Part shown: piece by piece, positions 1 through 7,899 of the stretch
Layout: each line of letters opens with the position of its first letter
Position numbering within the stretch: position 1 is the stretch's first letter
NCBI GenBank assembly: GCA_036378375.1
Contig: DASUWQ010000408.1
Location: 1 to 13,176 of the forward strand
Direction of reading: 5' to 3'
DNA: 13,176 bases
Source of the DNA: JAFAVN01 sp036378375
Lineage (GTDB): Bacteria; Verrucomicrobiota; Verrucomicrobiia; Chthoniobacterales; JAFAMB01
Made by a program: the position numbers and the translations under genes
The notes under the pieces: model-generated
The model's input: the letters and a program-made list of their open reading frames with translations, nothing else
Told to the model about the DNA's origin: nothing
Databases searched by the model: none

Positions 1-1713
1 GACGGGAACCAGCTGGCTGAAGGCTGGAAATATTTTCACCTCAGCGCCTTGAGTGTTAGCCGGGACCAACTTTTGCTCGCTTACTCCACTGACACAAGCG
101 GCAGCGAAAAGTTCCTTTTGCGAATCAAGGACCTGACTTCCGGCAAACTTTTGCCAGACACCATTAAGAACACCGCAGCATCGATTGCCTGGGCGAATGA
201 CAGTCGGACGCTTTATTATCTTCAGCTCGACGACGCCAACCGGCCTTACCGCCTGTTTCGTCATGTGCTCGGACAAGATCCTAAGAAAGACACTTTGCTA
301 TTTGAGGAAAAGGATCAGCGTTTCGAACTGAGCCTGGAAAAGTCGAGAAGCCGAAAGTTCATTTTCCTGGTCTCGGACAGCGAAACCACAACTGAGGTGC
401 GTTATCTGGACGCAGATGATCCGGGGGGCGATTTCCGAGTCTTAAGGCCACGCACCCAAGGGGTTCTTTACCAAGTGGACCATTCCGGCAACCGCTTTTT
501 CATCGTAACCAACGATCAGGCGGAGAACTTCAAAATCGTGACCGCGCCGGTCTCAAACCCGGGTCACCAAAATTGGACTGACTTTGTGCCCTATGAGCCG
601 AAGGAACCGGTCGAAGCACTGGAAGCATTCGCCCACTATCTGGCGGTGGTGGTCCGGCGTGATGGTCTCCCGGCCATCAAGGTATACGATCTTGATTCAG
701 GCACCAGCCGGTACGTGGATCTCCAAGAGCCCACCTACGATGCTGATTTTGGGGACAATCCCTCCTTTGATACAACCCAGCTTCGCCTGGAATTCAGTTC
801 GTTGATCACGCCCAAATCGGTCATCGACGTCGACCTAAAGAGCGGAGCGGAGACCGTAAAGAAACGGACTACGGTGTTAGGTGGCTTTTCGACCGATGAC
901 TATACGGAAGAGCGCGTATTCGCGACTGCGGCCGACGGAACCAAAATCCCCATTTCGCTATTTTATCGCAAAGGATTGGTTAAAGATGGGTCGGCGCCGA
1001 TCGTTCTAGAAGGTTACGGAGCCTATGGCCTAACCGAGGATGCTGACTTCGATGCGAACCGTCTTTGCTTAGCCGATCGCGGATTTGTGGTAGCGCTCGC
1101 TCACATTCGGGGCGGAGGCGAGTATGGACAAACCTGGTACCATGCCGGGAGGCTATTAAATAAGAAGAACACCTTCACAGACTTCATTGCTTGCGCAGAA
1201 TATCTCGTCCAAGAGAAGTACGGTTCACCAAAAAAACTAGCGATTGACGGCGCCAGCGCCGGCGGCTTGTTGATGGGCGCGGTGATGAACATGCGCCCGG
1301 ATCTTTTCACCACCGTGATCGCCGGAGTGCCCTTTGTCGATGTCTTAAACACGATGTCGGATCCTTCCCTACCCTTAACCGTTACGGAGTATGAAGAATG
1401 GGGGAATCCGAACGACCCGACCTACTTTAACTACATCCGTTCCTACTCGCCCTACGACAATGTTGCCGATAAACCGTATCCGAACCTTTTCGTGACCGCG
1501 GGCCTGAACGACAGCCGGGTCAGTTATTGGGAACCGGCCAAATGGGTAGCAAAGCAGCGCTCGTTGACTCATCAGGATCGGCTTCTTTTATTGAAGACGA
1601 ATCTCGGCGCGGGCCATATGGGACAGAGCGGAAGGTTCGACCGTTTGAATGAGCTTGCCGACGAATACGCATTCATTTTGAAAACATTCGGCATGGCAGA
1701 GCAAAAGCCCTAG
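1..1713 (+). CDS. ptrB: oligopeptidase B (S9A serine peptidase), 5' end outside window
   Basis: Frame 1 is open from base 1, so the gene starts upstream of the window; the TTG at 49 is only an internal leucine. About 570 residues are present, and a full family member is near 690. The first half is the beta-propeller. The second half is the alpha/beta-hydrolase domain, with the GYGAYG strand and RGGGEYGQTWY region. The catalytic triad is visible: Ser in GASAGG (codon 1255-1257), Asp in GLNDSR (1510-1512) and His in GAGHMG (1615-1617). The 85- and 35-residue spacings fit oligopeptidase B as I recall it. An acidic run before WGNP (around 1390-1405) lies where this family recognises P1 Arg/Lys. 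The enzyme cleaves short peptides after basic residues, usually in the cytosol; whether this one has a signal peptide cannot be seen. glgX follows 21 bp after the stop, so co-transcription is possible. A prolyl oligopeptidase is less likely given the EYEEWGNP segment. Confidence 0.93.
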   Translation, partial: DGNQLAEGWKYFHLSALSVSRDQLLLAYSTDTSGSEKFLLRIKDLTSGKLLPDTIKNTAASIAWANDSRTLYYLQLDDANRPYRLFRHVLGQDPKKDTLLFEEKDQRFELSLEKSRSRKFIFLVSDSETTTEVRYLDADDPGGDFRVLRPRTQGVLYQVDHSGNRFFIVTNDQAENFKIVTAPVSNPGHQNWTDFVPYEPKEPVEALEAFAHYLAVVVRRDGLPAIKVYDLDSGTSRYVDLQEPTYDADFGDNPSFDTTQLRLEFSSLITPKSVIDVDLKSGAETVKKRTTVLGGFSTDDYTEERVFATAADGTKIPISLFYRKGLVKDGSAPIVLEGYGAYGLTEDADFDANRLCLADRGFVVALAHIRGGGEYGQTWYHAGRLLNKKNTFTDFIACAEYLVQEKYGSPKKLAIDGASAGGLLMGAVMNMRPDLFTTVIAGVPFVDVLNTMSDPSLPLTVTEYEEWGNPNDPTYFNYIRSYSPYDNVADKPYPNLFVTAGLNDSRVSYWEPAKWVAKQRSLTHQDRLLLLKTNLGAGHMGQSGRFDRLNELADEYAFILKTFGMAEQKP

Positions 1714-1734
1714 AATAGCGTTCTTTTTGCCCCC

Positions 1735-3843
1735 GTGAATCCAAACCCCTGGCAACCGAAGACTATTGCTTGGCCGAGAATCGAAGGTTCTCCAACGCCG
1801 CTGGGGGTCACCTACATTCCCGAAGAGAAAGCATTCAATTTTGCATTGTATTCTCAAAATGCTCGAGAGGTGACCCTATTGCTTTATGGCGCCGACGATT
1901 TTGTAACCCCACTTGCCGAACATTGGCTAGAGCCGCTCGCGCATAAAACAAAACGAGTTTGGCACTGCCGGCTACCGGAAGCAGAGCTGGCGGATGCAGC
2001 CTATTATGCTTACCGCGTCAATGGTCCCGCGCCGCACGGGCCGAACCAATGGCATGCGTTCGATCCAGACAAGATCCTTCTGGATCCTTATGCGAAGCGG
2101 GTTTTCTTCCCTCCTGGCTTCAGTCGCGCAGCCGCTTGCCGCGCAGGCAGTAACGCTGGCCGTGCACCCTTAGGCGTAATCCGTCCCGAACCAGGTTCCT
2201 CTATACAGTTATCCAGTCCGGCTTCGCTTAGCTACGGCACGAGACGCGCGCGACCCCGCCACTATTCGGATGCTATCATCTATGAGCTGCACATGCGCGG
2301 CTTCACGCAAAGCGAATCGAGCGGCATTGCGACCGAGAAGCGCGGTACGTTTGCTGGTCTAATCGAGAAGATTCCTTATCTGCAGGACCTTGGTGTTACC
2401 ATCGTCGAGTTGATGCCGGTCCATCAGTTCGATCCACAGGAGAACAATTTCTGGGGTTATATGACCCTGAATTTCTTTTGCCCGCACCTGCGCTACGCGG
2501 CCAATCAACAAGCCGCTATCGCTGAGTTCAAACAGTTAGTATCCGCTCTGCACGCGGCCGGCATTGAGGTCATCTTGGACGTCGTTTATAACCACACCGC
2601 AGAAGCCAACCACACCGGGCCGAACTATTCTTTTAAGGGGATCGACAATGCCAGCTTCTACCTGATGACCCAGGATCCGGCGCAACCATACGCCAACTTT
2701 TCCGGGACCGGGAACACCCTGAATGTAAGTGACCCATTTGTTCGGAACCTGATCCTCGATAGCTTGCGTTATTGGGCAACCGAAATGCAGGTTGATGGGT
2801 TCCGATTCGACCTTGCCTCGATCTTGACCCGGTCTGAGGACGGTTCAATGGATGGGGAAGATCCCCCTCTGCTTTCGGCTATTCGCACGGATCCAATTCT
2901 CGCGGAGACCCGTTTGATTGCTGAGCCTTGGGACGCAGCCGGCGCCTACCAATTAGGGACCGGTTTCCCGGGGATGTTTTGGCATCAATGGAACGGTCAG
3001 TTTCGAGATGATTTGCGCCGGTTTGTTCGCGGCGACGCCGGGATGGTTCCCAAGCTCATGCAACGGCTTTATGGCAGCGACGATCTGTTTCCAGACCGGA
3101 TCGAAGAAGCCCGGCGCCCGTTCTACAGTATTAACTATGTGATCTCGCATGACGGGTTCACCCTTTACGATTTGGTGTCGTACAACGAGCGGCACAACGA
3201 GGCGAACGGGCACGACAACGAGGATGGCACACCCGATAATTTTAGCTGGAACTGCGGGATGGAAGGTGACGATGGCGTTACCCCGGATATCGCTGCCCTG
3301 CGACAGCGTCAGGCGAAAAATTTGTTTTGTCTTCTGATGCTTTCGAACGGCATCCCCATGTTCATGGGCGGAGACGAGTTCCTGCACACCCAAGGCGGAA
3401 ACAATAACCCCTACAATCAGGATAACCCGACGACCTGGTTGAATTGGAACCGGCTACATGAAAACGCTGGATTCTTCCGTTTTTGCCGGGTGATGATCGC
3501 GTTTCGTAAAGCGCACCCCAGCATCTGTCGAAGCCGGTTCTGGCGTGATGATGTCCGTTGGCGTGGAGTCAACGCAGCGGCTGATCTTTCCTACAACTCA
3601 CACAGCCTCGCCTATTATCTGAAAGGCGGCAGCCTGGGCGATCAAGATCTATACGTCATGGTCAACGCTTTCACCGAGCCGCTAGTATTCACGATCACCG
3701 ACGGGTCATATAAGCCGTGGTACCGCGTCATCGACACCGCTCAAAACTCGCCTCACGACATCTGTGAGCCCGGCCAGGAACAACAGATGTTCGGCGTCCA
3801 CTACACGGTTGGACCGCGGTCGATCGTGGTGTTGGTGCAATAG
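1735..3843 (+). CDS. glgX: glycogen debranching enzyme, GH13 isoamylase type
   Basis: 702 residues, normal for GlgX/TreX enzymes that hydrolyse alpha-1,6 branches of glycogen or limit dextrin in the cytoplasm. The N-terminal CBM48-like sandwich (about residues 18-110, GVTYIPEEKAFNFALYS) is followed by the GH13 barrel. Its four conserved regions are DVVYNHT (282-288), DGFRFDLAS with nucleophile Asp359, IAEPWD with acid/base Glu397, and ISHDG with Asp473. The HDNEDGTPDNFSWNCG and FMGGDEFLHTQGGNNNPYNQDN segments are typical of glycogen debranching enzymes. A basic, low-conservation insertion at about residues 130-175 precedes the barrel. The start is GTG at 1735; no Shine-Dalgarno is visible and the frame has no better start before the CBM48. 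It lies 21 bp after ptrB. The 3' end faces nrdJ across a repeat-filled gap. No other glycogen gene is in the window, so pathway assignment rests on the enzyme alone. Confidence 0.94.
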   Translation: MNPNPWQPKTIAWPRIEGSPTPLGVTYIPEEKAFNFALYSQNAREVTLLLYGADDFVTPLAEHWLEPLAHKTKRVWHCRLPEAELADAAYYAYRVNGPAPHGPNQWHAFDPDKILLDPYAKRVFFPPGFSRAAACRAGSNAGRAPLGVIRPEPGSSIQLSSPASLSYGTRRARPRHYSDAIIYELHMRGFTQSESSGIATEKRGTFAGLIEKIPYLQDLGVTIVELMPVHQFDPQENNFWGYMTLNFFCPHLRYAANQQAAIAEFKQLVSALHAAGIEVILDVVYNHTAEANHTGPNYSFKGIDNASFYLMTQDPAQPYANFSGTGNTLNVSDPFVRNLILDSLRYWATEMQVDGFRFDLASILTRSEDGSMDGEDPPLLSAIRTDPILAETRLIAEPWDAAGAYQLGTGFPGMFWHQWNGQFRDDLRRFVRGDAGMVPKLMQRLYGSDDLFPDRIEEARRPFYSINYVISHDGFTLYDLVSYNERHNEANGHDNEDGTPDNFSWNCGMEGDDGVTPDIAALRQRQAKNLFCLLMLSNGIPMFMGGDEFLHTQGGNNNPYNQDNPTTWLNWNRLHENAGFFRFCRVMIAFRKAHPSICRSRFWRDDVRWRGVNAAADLSYNSHSLAYYLKGGSLGDQDLYVMVNAFTEPLVFTITDGSYKPWYRVIDTAQNSPHDICEPGQEQQMFGVHYTVGPRSIVVLVQ

Positions 3844-3844
3844 G

Positions 3845-3886
3845 GTTCACTGTTCGCCGTTCACCGTTCTCCGTTTGCGGTTAGTC
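3845..3886 (+). repeat. heptanucleotide tandem array, GTT-type, 6 units
   Basis: Six consecutive 7-bp units beginning GTT (consensus GTTCACC) start 2 bp after the glgX stop: GTTCACT, GTTCGCC, GTTCACC, GTTCTCC, GTTTGCG and GTTAGTC. The phase is exact and drift is mostly in the last four bases. A matching array in reverse orientation lies at 3969-4003, so the two can pair partly (for example the shared CCGTTTGCGGTT and TTCACCGTTC stretches). Confidence 0.8.
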
Positions 3887-3920
3887 CTCGGCCTCACACC
3901 GAATAGGACCTATGGGACCA

Positions 3921-3940
3921 GCCTATTGACGGTAATAGGC
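3921..3940. terminator. small hairpin between the two heptamer arrays, possible glgX terminator
   Basis: GCCTATT (3921-3927) pairs perfectly with AATAGGC (3934-3940) around a 6-nt loop. It sits about 80 bp after the glgX stop, inside the region bracketed by the inverted heptamer arrays. No T-tract follows on either strand, so intrinsic termination is only a possibility. Confidence 0.3.
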
Positions 3941-3968
3941 CCCTCGCTGCGCCACGCCACTCGTCAGC

Positions 3969-4003
3969 CGTGAACTGTGAACGGTGAACCGCAAACGGCT
4001 AAC
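3969..4003 (-). repeat. heptanucleotide tandem array, GTT-type, 5 units, inverted
   Basis: Read on the minus strand this is five in-phase 7-bp units: GTTAGCC, GTTTGCG, GTTCACC, GTTCACA and GTTCACG. It is the inverted partner of the array at 3845-3886. Together they bracket 82 bp in the gap between the convergent genes glgX and nrdJ. Confidence 0.8.
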
Positions 4004-4010
4004 TGTATTG

Positions 4011-4046
4011 GTGGGCAACGGCCGCCACCCAGCGGTCGTTGCCCAC
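4011..4046 (-). terminator. strong hairpin downstream of nrdJ, candidate terminator
   Basis: Arms 4011-4025 and 4032-4046 pair with a single mismatch (10 bp outer GTGGGCAACG/CGTTGCCCAC, then 4 bp of CCGC/GCGG) around a 6-nt loop. It lies 21-57 nt after the nrdJ stop, where a terminator is expected. No run of U follows on the minus-strand transcript, so it could instead protect the mRNA 3' end or terminate by another route. Confidence 0.5.
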
Positions 4047-4067
4047 GCTTGCGCTCATCCACCCGGT

Positions 4068-7000
4068 CTAACTACATCCTTGCGAAGTCCCGCACTCGGT
4101 GCACACGCCACAGGCACCAGCCCGAATCACCTTCGAACTTCCGCAGTGAGTACAGGTAACATCCATATACATGTTACCGAGCGCCTCGCGCACTCGCTCC
4201 GCATGCGAATGGGAGTGGCCATTGCTCGCCGGGATCGGTAGTCCATCCGAGTTTGTCCGATTGGTGATTACATCAATGATCTCTTTCTCAGCCGTTCTGG
4301 GCAGTTCCGCCACTGGCCGGTTGACTGCTTTCTTCTCGATATCGCTGATCTCGCGCATCGGCAGATCCGGTTGGGCACGGTTCGGTGAGATTGCTTCCTT
4401 ATAGCCCGCGATAAACTGGCAACCTAACCACCGGAAGACATAATCCGTGATGCTGGTCGCGTTCCGAATATCGGGGTTCTTAGTGAAACCACTCGGCTCG
4501 AAGCGTTGATAGGCAAACTTCTTAACCAGGCTCTCTAACGGAACTCCATATTGCAGCGCTATCGAGGTGAGTGTCGCGACGGTATCCATTAGCCCGCCGA
4601 TTGTGCTCCCCTCTTTTGCCATCTGGATAAAGAGCTCACCCGGTTGCCGGTTCTCATAGAGACCGACCGTGATGTAACCTTCATGACCAGCGATCTCAAA
4701 CTTGTGGGTCAATGACACCCGCGTATCCTGCATCCGTTGACGAGAAGGTCGTTGCAGAGTCGACATCTCGCGTTCGAGTTCGCCGATCCGGCCCAGCAAA
4801 CGTTTGATCTCTTCTGACGACTCTTCGGTTGACGTTGCCGCCTCGCCGCTGCCCATGTCCTTGGTCTTCTTCGTGTTCAACGGTGCTGAACGTTTGGAAC
4901 CATCTCGATAGATCGCGATCGCCTTTAACCCCAATCGCCATCCTTCGATATAGGTATTCATGATCTCCTCAACCGTGGCCTCGTTTGGCAGATTCACGGT
5001 TTTAGAAATTGCACCGCTCAAGAACGGCTGGCATGCCGCCATCATTCGCAGGTGTCCAAGATAATGCAGACTTCGCTTGCCTTTGAACGGTTTAAACGCG
5101 CAATCGAAGACCGGCAAATGTTCCGGCTTGAGCCCGCTGGCAATTACCTGGTTCGTTTCTGGAATGATGACATCTTCGATGGTGTCGTGCTCATTGATAT
5201 GGGCGAGAATGCCTTCGATCGCGCTGTCGGTATAACCAAGCTTTTCCAATGCCGGCCGAACCGTTTGGTTTACGATCTTCAACATTCCGCCACCGGCTAA
5301 AAGTTTGTATTTAACGAGCGCAATATCCGGCTCAATTCCCGTGGTATCACAGTCCATTAAAAACCCGATTGTTCCGGTTGGCGCTAACACGCTGACCTGC
5401 GCATTTCTGAACCCGGATTTCTCTCCCAGACTCAAGGCATTGTCCCAGGCTTTGATCGCTTCGGCTTTCAAGTCCGCAAACTCGATTGAACCTTGAATTC
5501 GGTCGCAGTATTCGCGGTGCAGGCGGATAACCTCCAGCATTGACTCGACGTTATCCTTTGCCAACGGGTTCGGCACCCCGGTTGCCCGCGCATCATGATA
5601 ACCGGGGAAAGATCCAACGACTTCGGCGATTCGGGCACTATGAGCATAGGCTTGCCCGGTCATGATTGCAGTGATTGACCCAGCCAGAGCTCGTGCCCCA
5701 TCACTGTCATAGCCCAGCCCGTAACTCATTACTAACGCTCCCAGGTTCGCGAATCCTAACCCCAAGGTCCGGTAGATATGGCTGTTCTCCGCGATCTCTT
5801 TGGTCGGATAGCTCGCGTTATCCACCAAGATCTCTTGTGCCGTGATGAAGATCCGGACCGCCGCCTTAAACCTTTCGACATCGAAGCTCCCATCCGCCGC
5901 CTTGAACTTCATCAGGTTTAACGACGCCAGATTGCACGCCGTATTATCCAGGAAGAGGTACTCCGAGCATGGGTTTGTGGAGTTCTGCCGAGCGGTTCCT
6001 TTACAGGTATGCCAACGGTGGATCGTGGAATCGAACTGCATTCCGGGATCACCACACACGTGGGTGCCTTCCGCGATCTTCCGCAGCAGGGTCTTGGCGT
6101 CCTTCTGTTCGCACGGTTTCCCATCTAAGACCCGGCGGGTCCACCATTCTTTCCCATCGATCGCTGCGTCCATGAACTCGTCGCTGACTCGGATCGACAG
6201 GTTCTCGTTCTGGTACATGATCGAGCCATAGGCGTCTCCATTATAACTACCGTCATAACCTTGCTCGATTAGAGCCCAAGCTTTTTTCTCTTCCTTGGTC
6301 TTGGCTTCGATGAACTCCTCAATGTCCGGATGCCAATCCTTGAGTGTGTTCATCTTGGCGGCCCGCCGAGTTTTGCCGCCGCTCTTCACCACGTTGGCTA
6401 CCTGGTCGTAAACCTTCAGGAATGAAAGCGGTCCACTCGGGCGTCCGCCGCCGCTCAGCTTTTCCCGGGTACTACGTAAAGTCGACAAGTCGCTGCCCGT
6501 ACCGCTTCCGTATTTGAAAAGCATCGCTTCGCTGGTGGCGAGGCGCATGATGTCTTCCATCGTGTCATCCACCGATTGGATGAAGCATGCCGATGCCTGC
6601 GGATGCTCGTATTGAGTTGCCGCTCTTTCGGCCTCACCGATCGCTGGATTGAAATAAAAGTTGCCTTGCCCACAGCCCTTACCGACTCCGTACTGCTGAT
6701 AGAGCCCGACGTTGAACCAAACCGGACTGTTGAACGCTCCGTGTTGATTCACGCATAGCCAGGTCAATTCATCGTAAAAGGTTTCCGCAGTTTGAGCGCT
6801 GGAAAAATAGCCGTCCTGGATGCCCCAGTCCGTGATGGTTCTAGTCACCCGATGGATGAGTTGTCGAACCGAGTTCTCTCGTCCGCCCTCAAACGGGTTC
6901 GTCCCGTGCGCTATATCGCCATAAAAGTACTTCGAGACCGCTATCTTGGTCGCCAAAGGACTCCAGTTTTTCGGTACCTCCACGTCCTCTTGCCGGAAGA

Positions 7001-7184
7001 TGACCTTGCCGCTGTCGTCAGTGATTTCCGCTGTCCGTCTTTCCCATTCGACGTCATCCAGAGGAGTCTTTCCTTTTGTGCTGAAGACTCTCTGAAAGGT
7101 CAGTCCCTTTTGCCGTGCCGAACGCGATCCGCGCCCACGCACCTTCAAATCGCTGGCATGCACACCTGACTTTAATTTGATCAT
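4068..7184 (-). CDS. nrdJ: adenosylcobalamin-dependent (class II) ribonucleotide reductase
   Basis: 1038 residues. Reduces ribonucleotides to deoxyribonucleotides using a coenzyme-B12-derived thiyl radical, without oxygen dependence. The entry segment GAFNSPVWFNVG (149-160) is typical of class II. Visible cysteines are Cys200 in SACFIQSVDD and Cys417 in NTACNLAS (the redox pair), and Cys406 in NPCSE (thiyl radical site, with Asn404 and Glu408). PTGTIGFLMDCDTTGIEPD (602-620) is also conserved. A TSCPD-like domain covers about 823-925, after a charged helical linker (about 785-820). The C-terminal tail holds a zinc-ribbon-like cluster (Cys1011, 1014, 1025, 1028, 1031) and ends GCS. The start is ATG at 7184; no Shine-Dalgarno is seen. 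No nrdAB, nrdD or thioredoxin gene is adjacent, so it stands alone. Two NrdR-like palindromes upstream (7242-7257, 7315-7330) suggest NrdR repression. No cobalamin riboswitch core was recognised. Confidence 0.96.
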   Translation of the reverse strand: MIKLKSGVHASDLKVRGRGSRSARQKGLTFQRVFSTKGKTPLDDVEWERRTAEITDDSGKVIFRQEDVEVPKNWSPLATKIAVSKYFYGDIAHGTNPFEGGRENSVRQLIHRVTRTITDWGIQDGYFSSAQTAETFYDELTWLCVNQHGAFNSPVWFNVGLYQQYGVGKGCGQGNFYFNPAIGEAERAATQYEHPQASACFIQSVDDTMEDIMRLATSEAMLFKYGSGTGSDLSTLRSTREKLSGGGRPSGPLSFLKVYDQVANVVKSGGKTRRAAKMNTLKDWHPDIEEFIEAKTKEEKKAWALIEQGYDGSYNGDAYGSIMYQNENLSIRVSDEFMDAAIDGKEWWTRRVLDGKPCEQKDAKTLLRKIAEGTHVCGDPGMQFDSTIHRWHTCKGTARQNSTNPCSEYLFLDNTACNLASLNLMKFKAADGSFDVERFKAAVRIFITAQEILVDNASYPTKEIAENSHIYRTLGLGFANLGALVMSYGLGYDSDGARALAGSITAIMTGQAYAHSARIAEVVGSFPGYHDARATGVPNPLAKDNVESMLEVIRLHREYCDRIQGSIEFADLKAEAIKAWDNALSLGEKSGFRNAQVSVLAPTGTIGFLMDCDTTGIEPDIALVKYKLLAGGGMLKIVNQTVRPALEKLGYTDSAIEGILAHINEHDTIEDVIIPETNQVIASGLKPEHLPVFDCAFKPFKGKRSLHYLGHLRMMAACQPFLSGAISKTVNLPNEATVEEIMNTYIEGWRLGLKAIAIYRDGSKRSAPLNTKKTKDMGSGEAATSTEESSEEIKRLLGRIGELEREMSTLQRPSRQRMQDTRVSLTHKFEIAGHEGYITVGLYENRQPGELFIQMAKEGSTIGGLMDTVATLTSIALQYGVPLESLVKKFAYQRFEPSGFTKNPDIRNATSITDYVFRWLGCQFIAGYKEAISPNRAQPDLPMREISDIEKKAVNRPVAELPRTAEKEIIDVITNRTNSDGLPIPASNGHSHSHAERVREALGNMYMDVTCTHCGSSKVIRAGACGVCTECGTSQGCS

Positions 7185-7204
7185 CGCAGTACTTGCTAGG
7201 GGGT

Positions 7205-7235
7205 TTTATTTTTTTAGCTGCTCACAAGTTGTCAA
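7205..7235 (-). promoter_or_regulatory. candidate nrdJ promoter
   Basis: Read on the minus strand, TTGACA (7230-7235) is followed after 19 nt by AATAAA (7205-7210) within an A-rich tract, which would start transcription about 10-15 nt before the nrdJ ATG. The -10 match is weak and the spacer long. The NrdR-like box at 7242-7257 sits just upstream of this -35 and supports a promoter here. Confidence 0.25.
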
Positions 7236-7241
7236 TAACCT

Positions 7242-7257
7242 GGTCAATATCTTGTGC
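7242..7257. promoter_or_regulatory. NrdR-box-like palindrome, proximal
   Basis: GGTCAATATCTTGTGC fits the NrdR-box consensus acaCwAtATaTwGtgt at 11 of 16 positions, including nearly all of the CwAtATaTwG core. It begins 58 bp before the nrdJ ATG, so NrdR bound here would overlap the promoter. NrdR is the ATP/dATP-sensing repressor of ribonucleotide reductase genes. Confidence 0.65.
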
Positions 7258-7314
7258 CCTAATTGTGATTATTTGGTGATAACCCCAGCCTGTAGAGCAG
7301 CGTTACCAATATCA

Positions 7315-7330
7315 ACACTATATGTTGTGT
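7315..7330. promoter_or_regulatory. NrdR-box-like palindrome, distal
   Basis: ACACTATATGTTGTGT matches the NrdR-box consensus acaCwAtATaTwGtgt at all but one position. It lies 131 bp upstream of the nrdJ start. Its centre is 73 bp from the proximal box, close to seven helical turns, so both sites would face the same side of the DNA. Boxes in known systems are usually about three turns apart, so the wide spacing is unusual. Confidence 0.8.
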
Positions 7331-7337
7331 TCGTAAA

Positions 7338-7650
7338 GAAAAAACGACTTAAAGCACGAGATATTATTGCCTGGGAGGAACCTCTCCTAGGAGAGCGCCT
7401 AAAGCGACCGGAAATCGGGTCTAAACAGCCCAGATCAGGCTGAGTTTTGGGCGTCCCGAAGGCACGAAAGCTTTCCCGGTTGGGGTGAGTTCCTGCTCAT
7501 CCGCAATTGTCGCGACGAGCCTCGCATCGCATCAGGACGAACCCAAACGGAGGAGCGTCGCATTCGGCGTGCCATGGTATAGGGCGTCACTGGCCGGAAA
7601 TCGGGAGCAGGGTTTGTCTTGTGCCACAACCGCGACGCCCGGAAACCTGT
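7338..7650. other. non-coding stretch upstream of nrdJ, no gene recognised
   Basis: About 310 bp with only short open frames of no recognisable family. It contains a perfect 14-bp palindrome CTCTCCTAGGAGAG (7382-7395), a 12-bp direct repeat CCGGAAATCGGG at 7408-7419 and 7594-7605, and a short GC hairpin around CGTCCCGAAGGCACG (about 7452-7466). No tRNA, riboswitch core or start with ribosome-binding site stands out. Confidence 0.5.
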
Positions 7651-7790
7651 GTCACGCCATGGAGGATTGCACGTCTAGAACCTGTAACACGCTCAGGGAG
7701 CCGCAGCTAACCATACGACTCGGACGAAAGACACCGCGCATAGGGCAGGTTTGTCGGGGGTAATGGAACGTGGAATGCGGCTCCCCTCCG
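7651..7790 (+). repeat. dispersed repeat, copy A (palindrome-ended, non-coding)
   Basis: About 140 bp matching the right window edge in inverted orientation (copy B, 13022-13165). Identical blocks include the 17 bases at 7695-7711 and the 18 bases at 7773-7790. Within the copy, GGGAGCCGCA (7696-7705) and TGCGGCTCCC (7776-7785) are perfect inverted repeats 70 bp apart, so the element can fold into a hairpin of the REP-pair or MITE kind. It carries no transposase. A short open frame across it looks similar in both copies only because the DNA is repeated. Confidence 0.8.
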
Positions 7791-7798
7791 GCCTAGGA

Positions 7799-7839
7799 GG
7801 TGCGACCCATTAACTTTTGGCATTAGCGAGGTTCGCACC
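7799..7839 (-). terminator. hairpin downstream of the L,D-transpeptidase gene
   Basis: GGTGCGACCC (7799-7808) pairs with GGTTCGCACC (7830-7839) with one mismatch around a 21-nt loop, 61-101 nt after the L,D-transpeptidase stop. A smaller stem GAGC-AGGA-GCTC lies at 7851-7862. No U-tract is evident. It may be a 3' end structure or part of the repeat cluster that includes copy A next to it. Confidence 0.35.
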
Positions 7840-7899
7840 ATTCAACGGACGAGCAGGAGCTCATCCCTACCGCACGAAAACACCATGACCAAACGCCGA

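Noticed and set aside
3845..4003. CRISPR array
   Set aside because: Units are 7 bp and contiguous with no spacers, and no cas gene is present.
3844..4067. tRNA or other structured RNA gene in the intergenic gaps
   Set aside because: The hairpins here and in the other gaps do not form a cloverleaf, and no GTTCRANNC T-arm was found.
5842..6231. 129-codon open frame antisense to nrdJ (and other long antisense frames in 5052-7169)
   Set aside because: Fully inside the strongly supported nrdJ coding sequence; composition is that of a shadow frame.
7435..7629. Minus-strand 64-codon open frame in the nrdJ/L,D-transpeptidase gap
   Set aside because: No recognisable family, no start signal, low-complexity Arg/Ser/Pro composition, and it lies among repeats.
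7185..7899. Cobalamin riboswitch upstream of the B12-dependent reductase
   Set aside because: I looked on the minus strand for the B12-box and GCCACTG-type core and found neither. A covariance-model scan would settle it.
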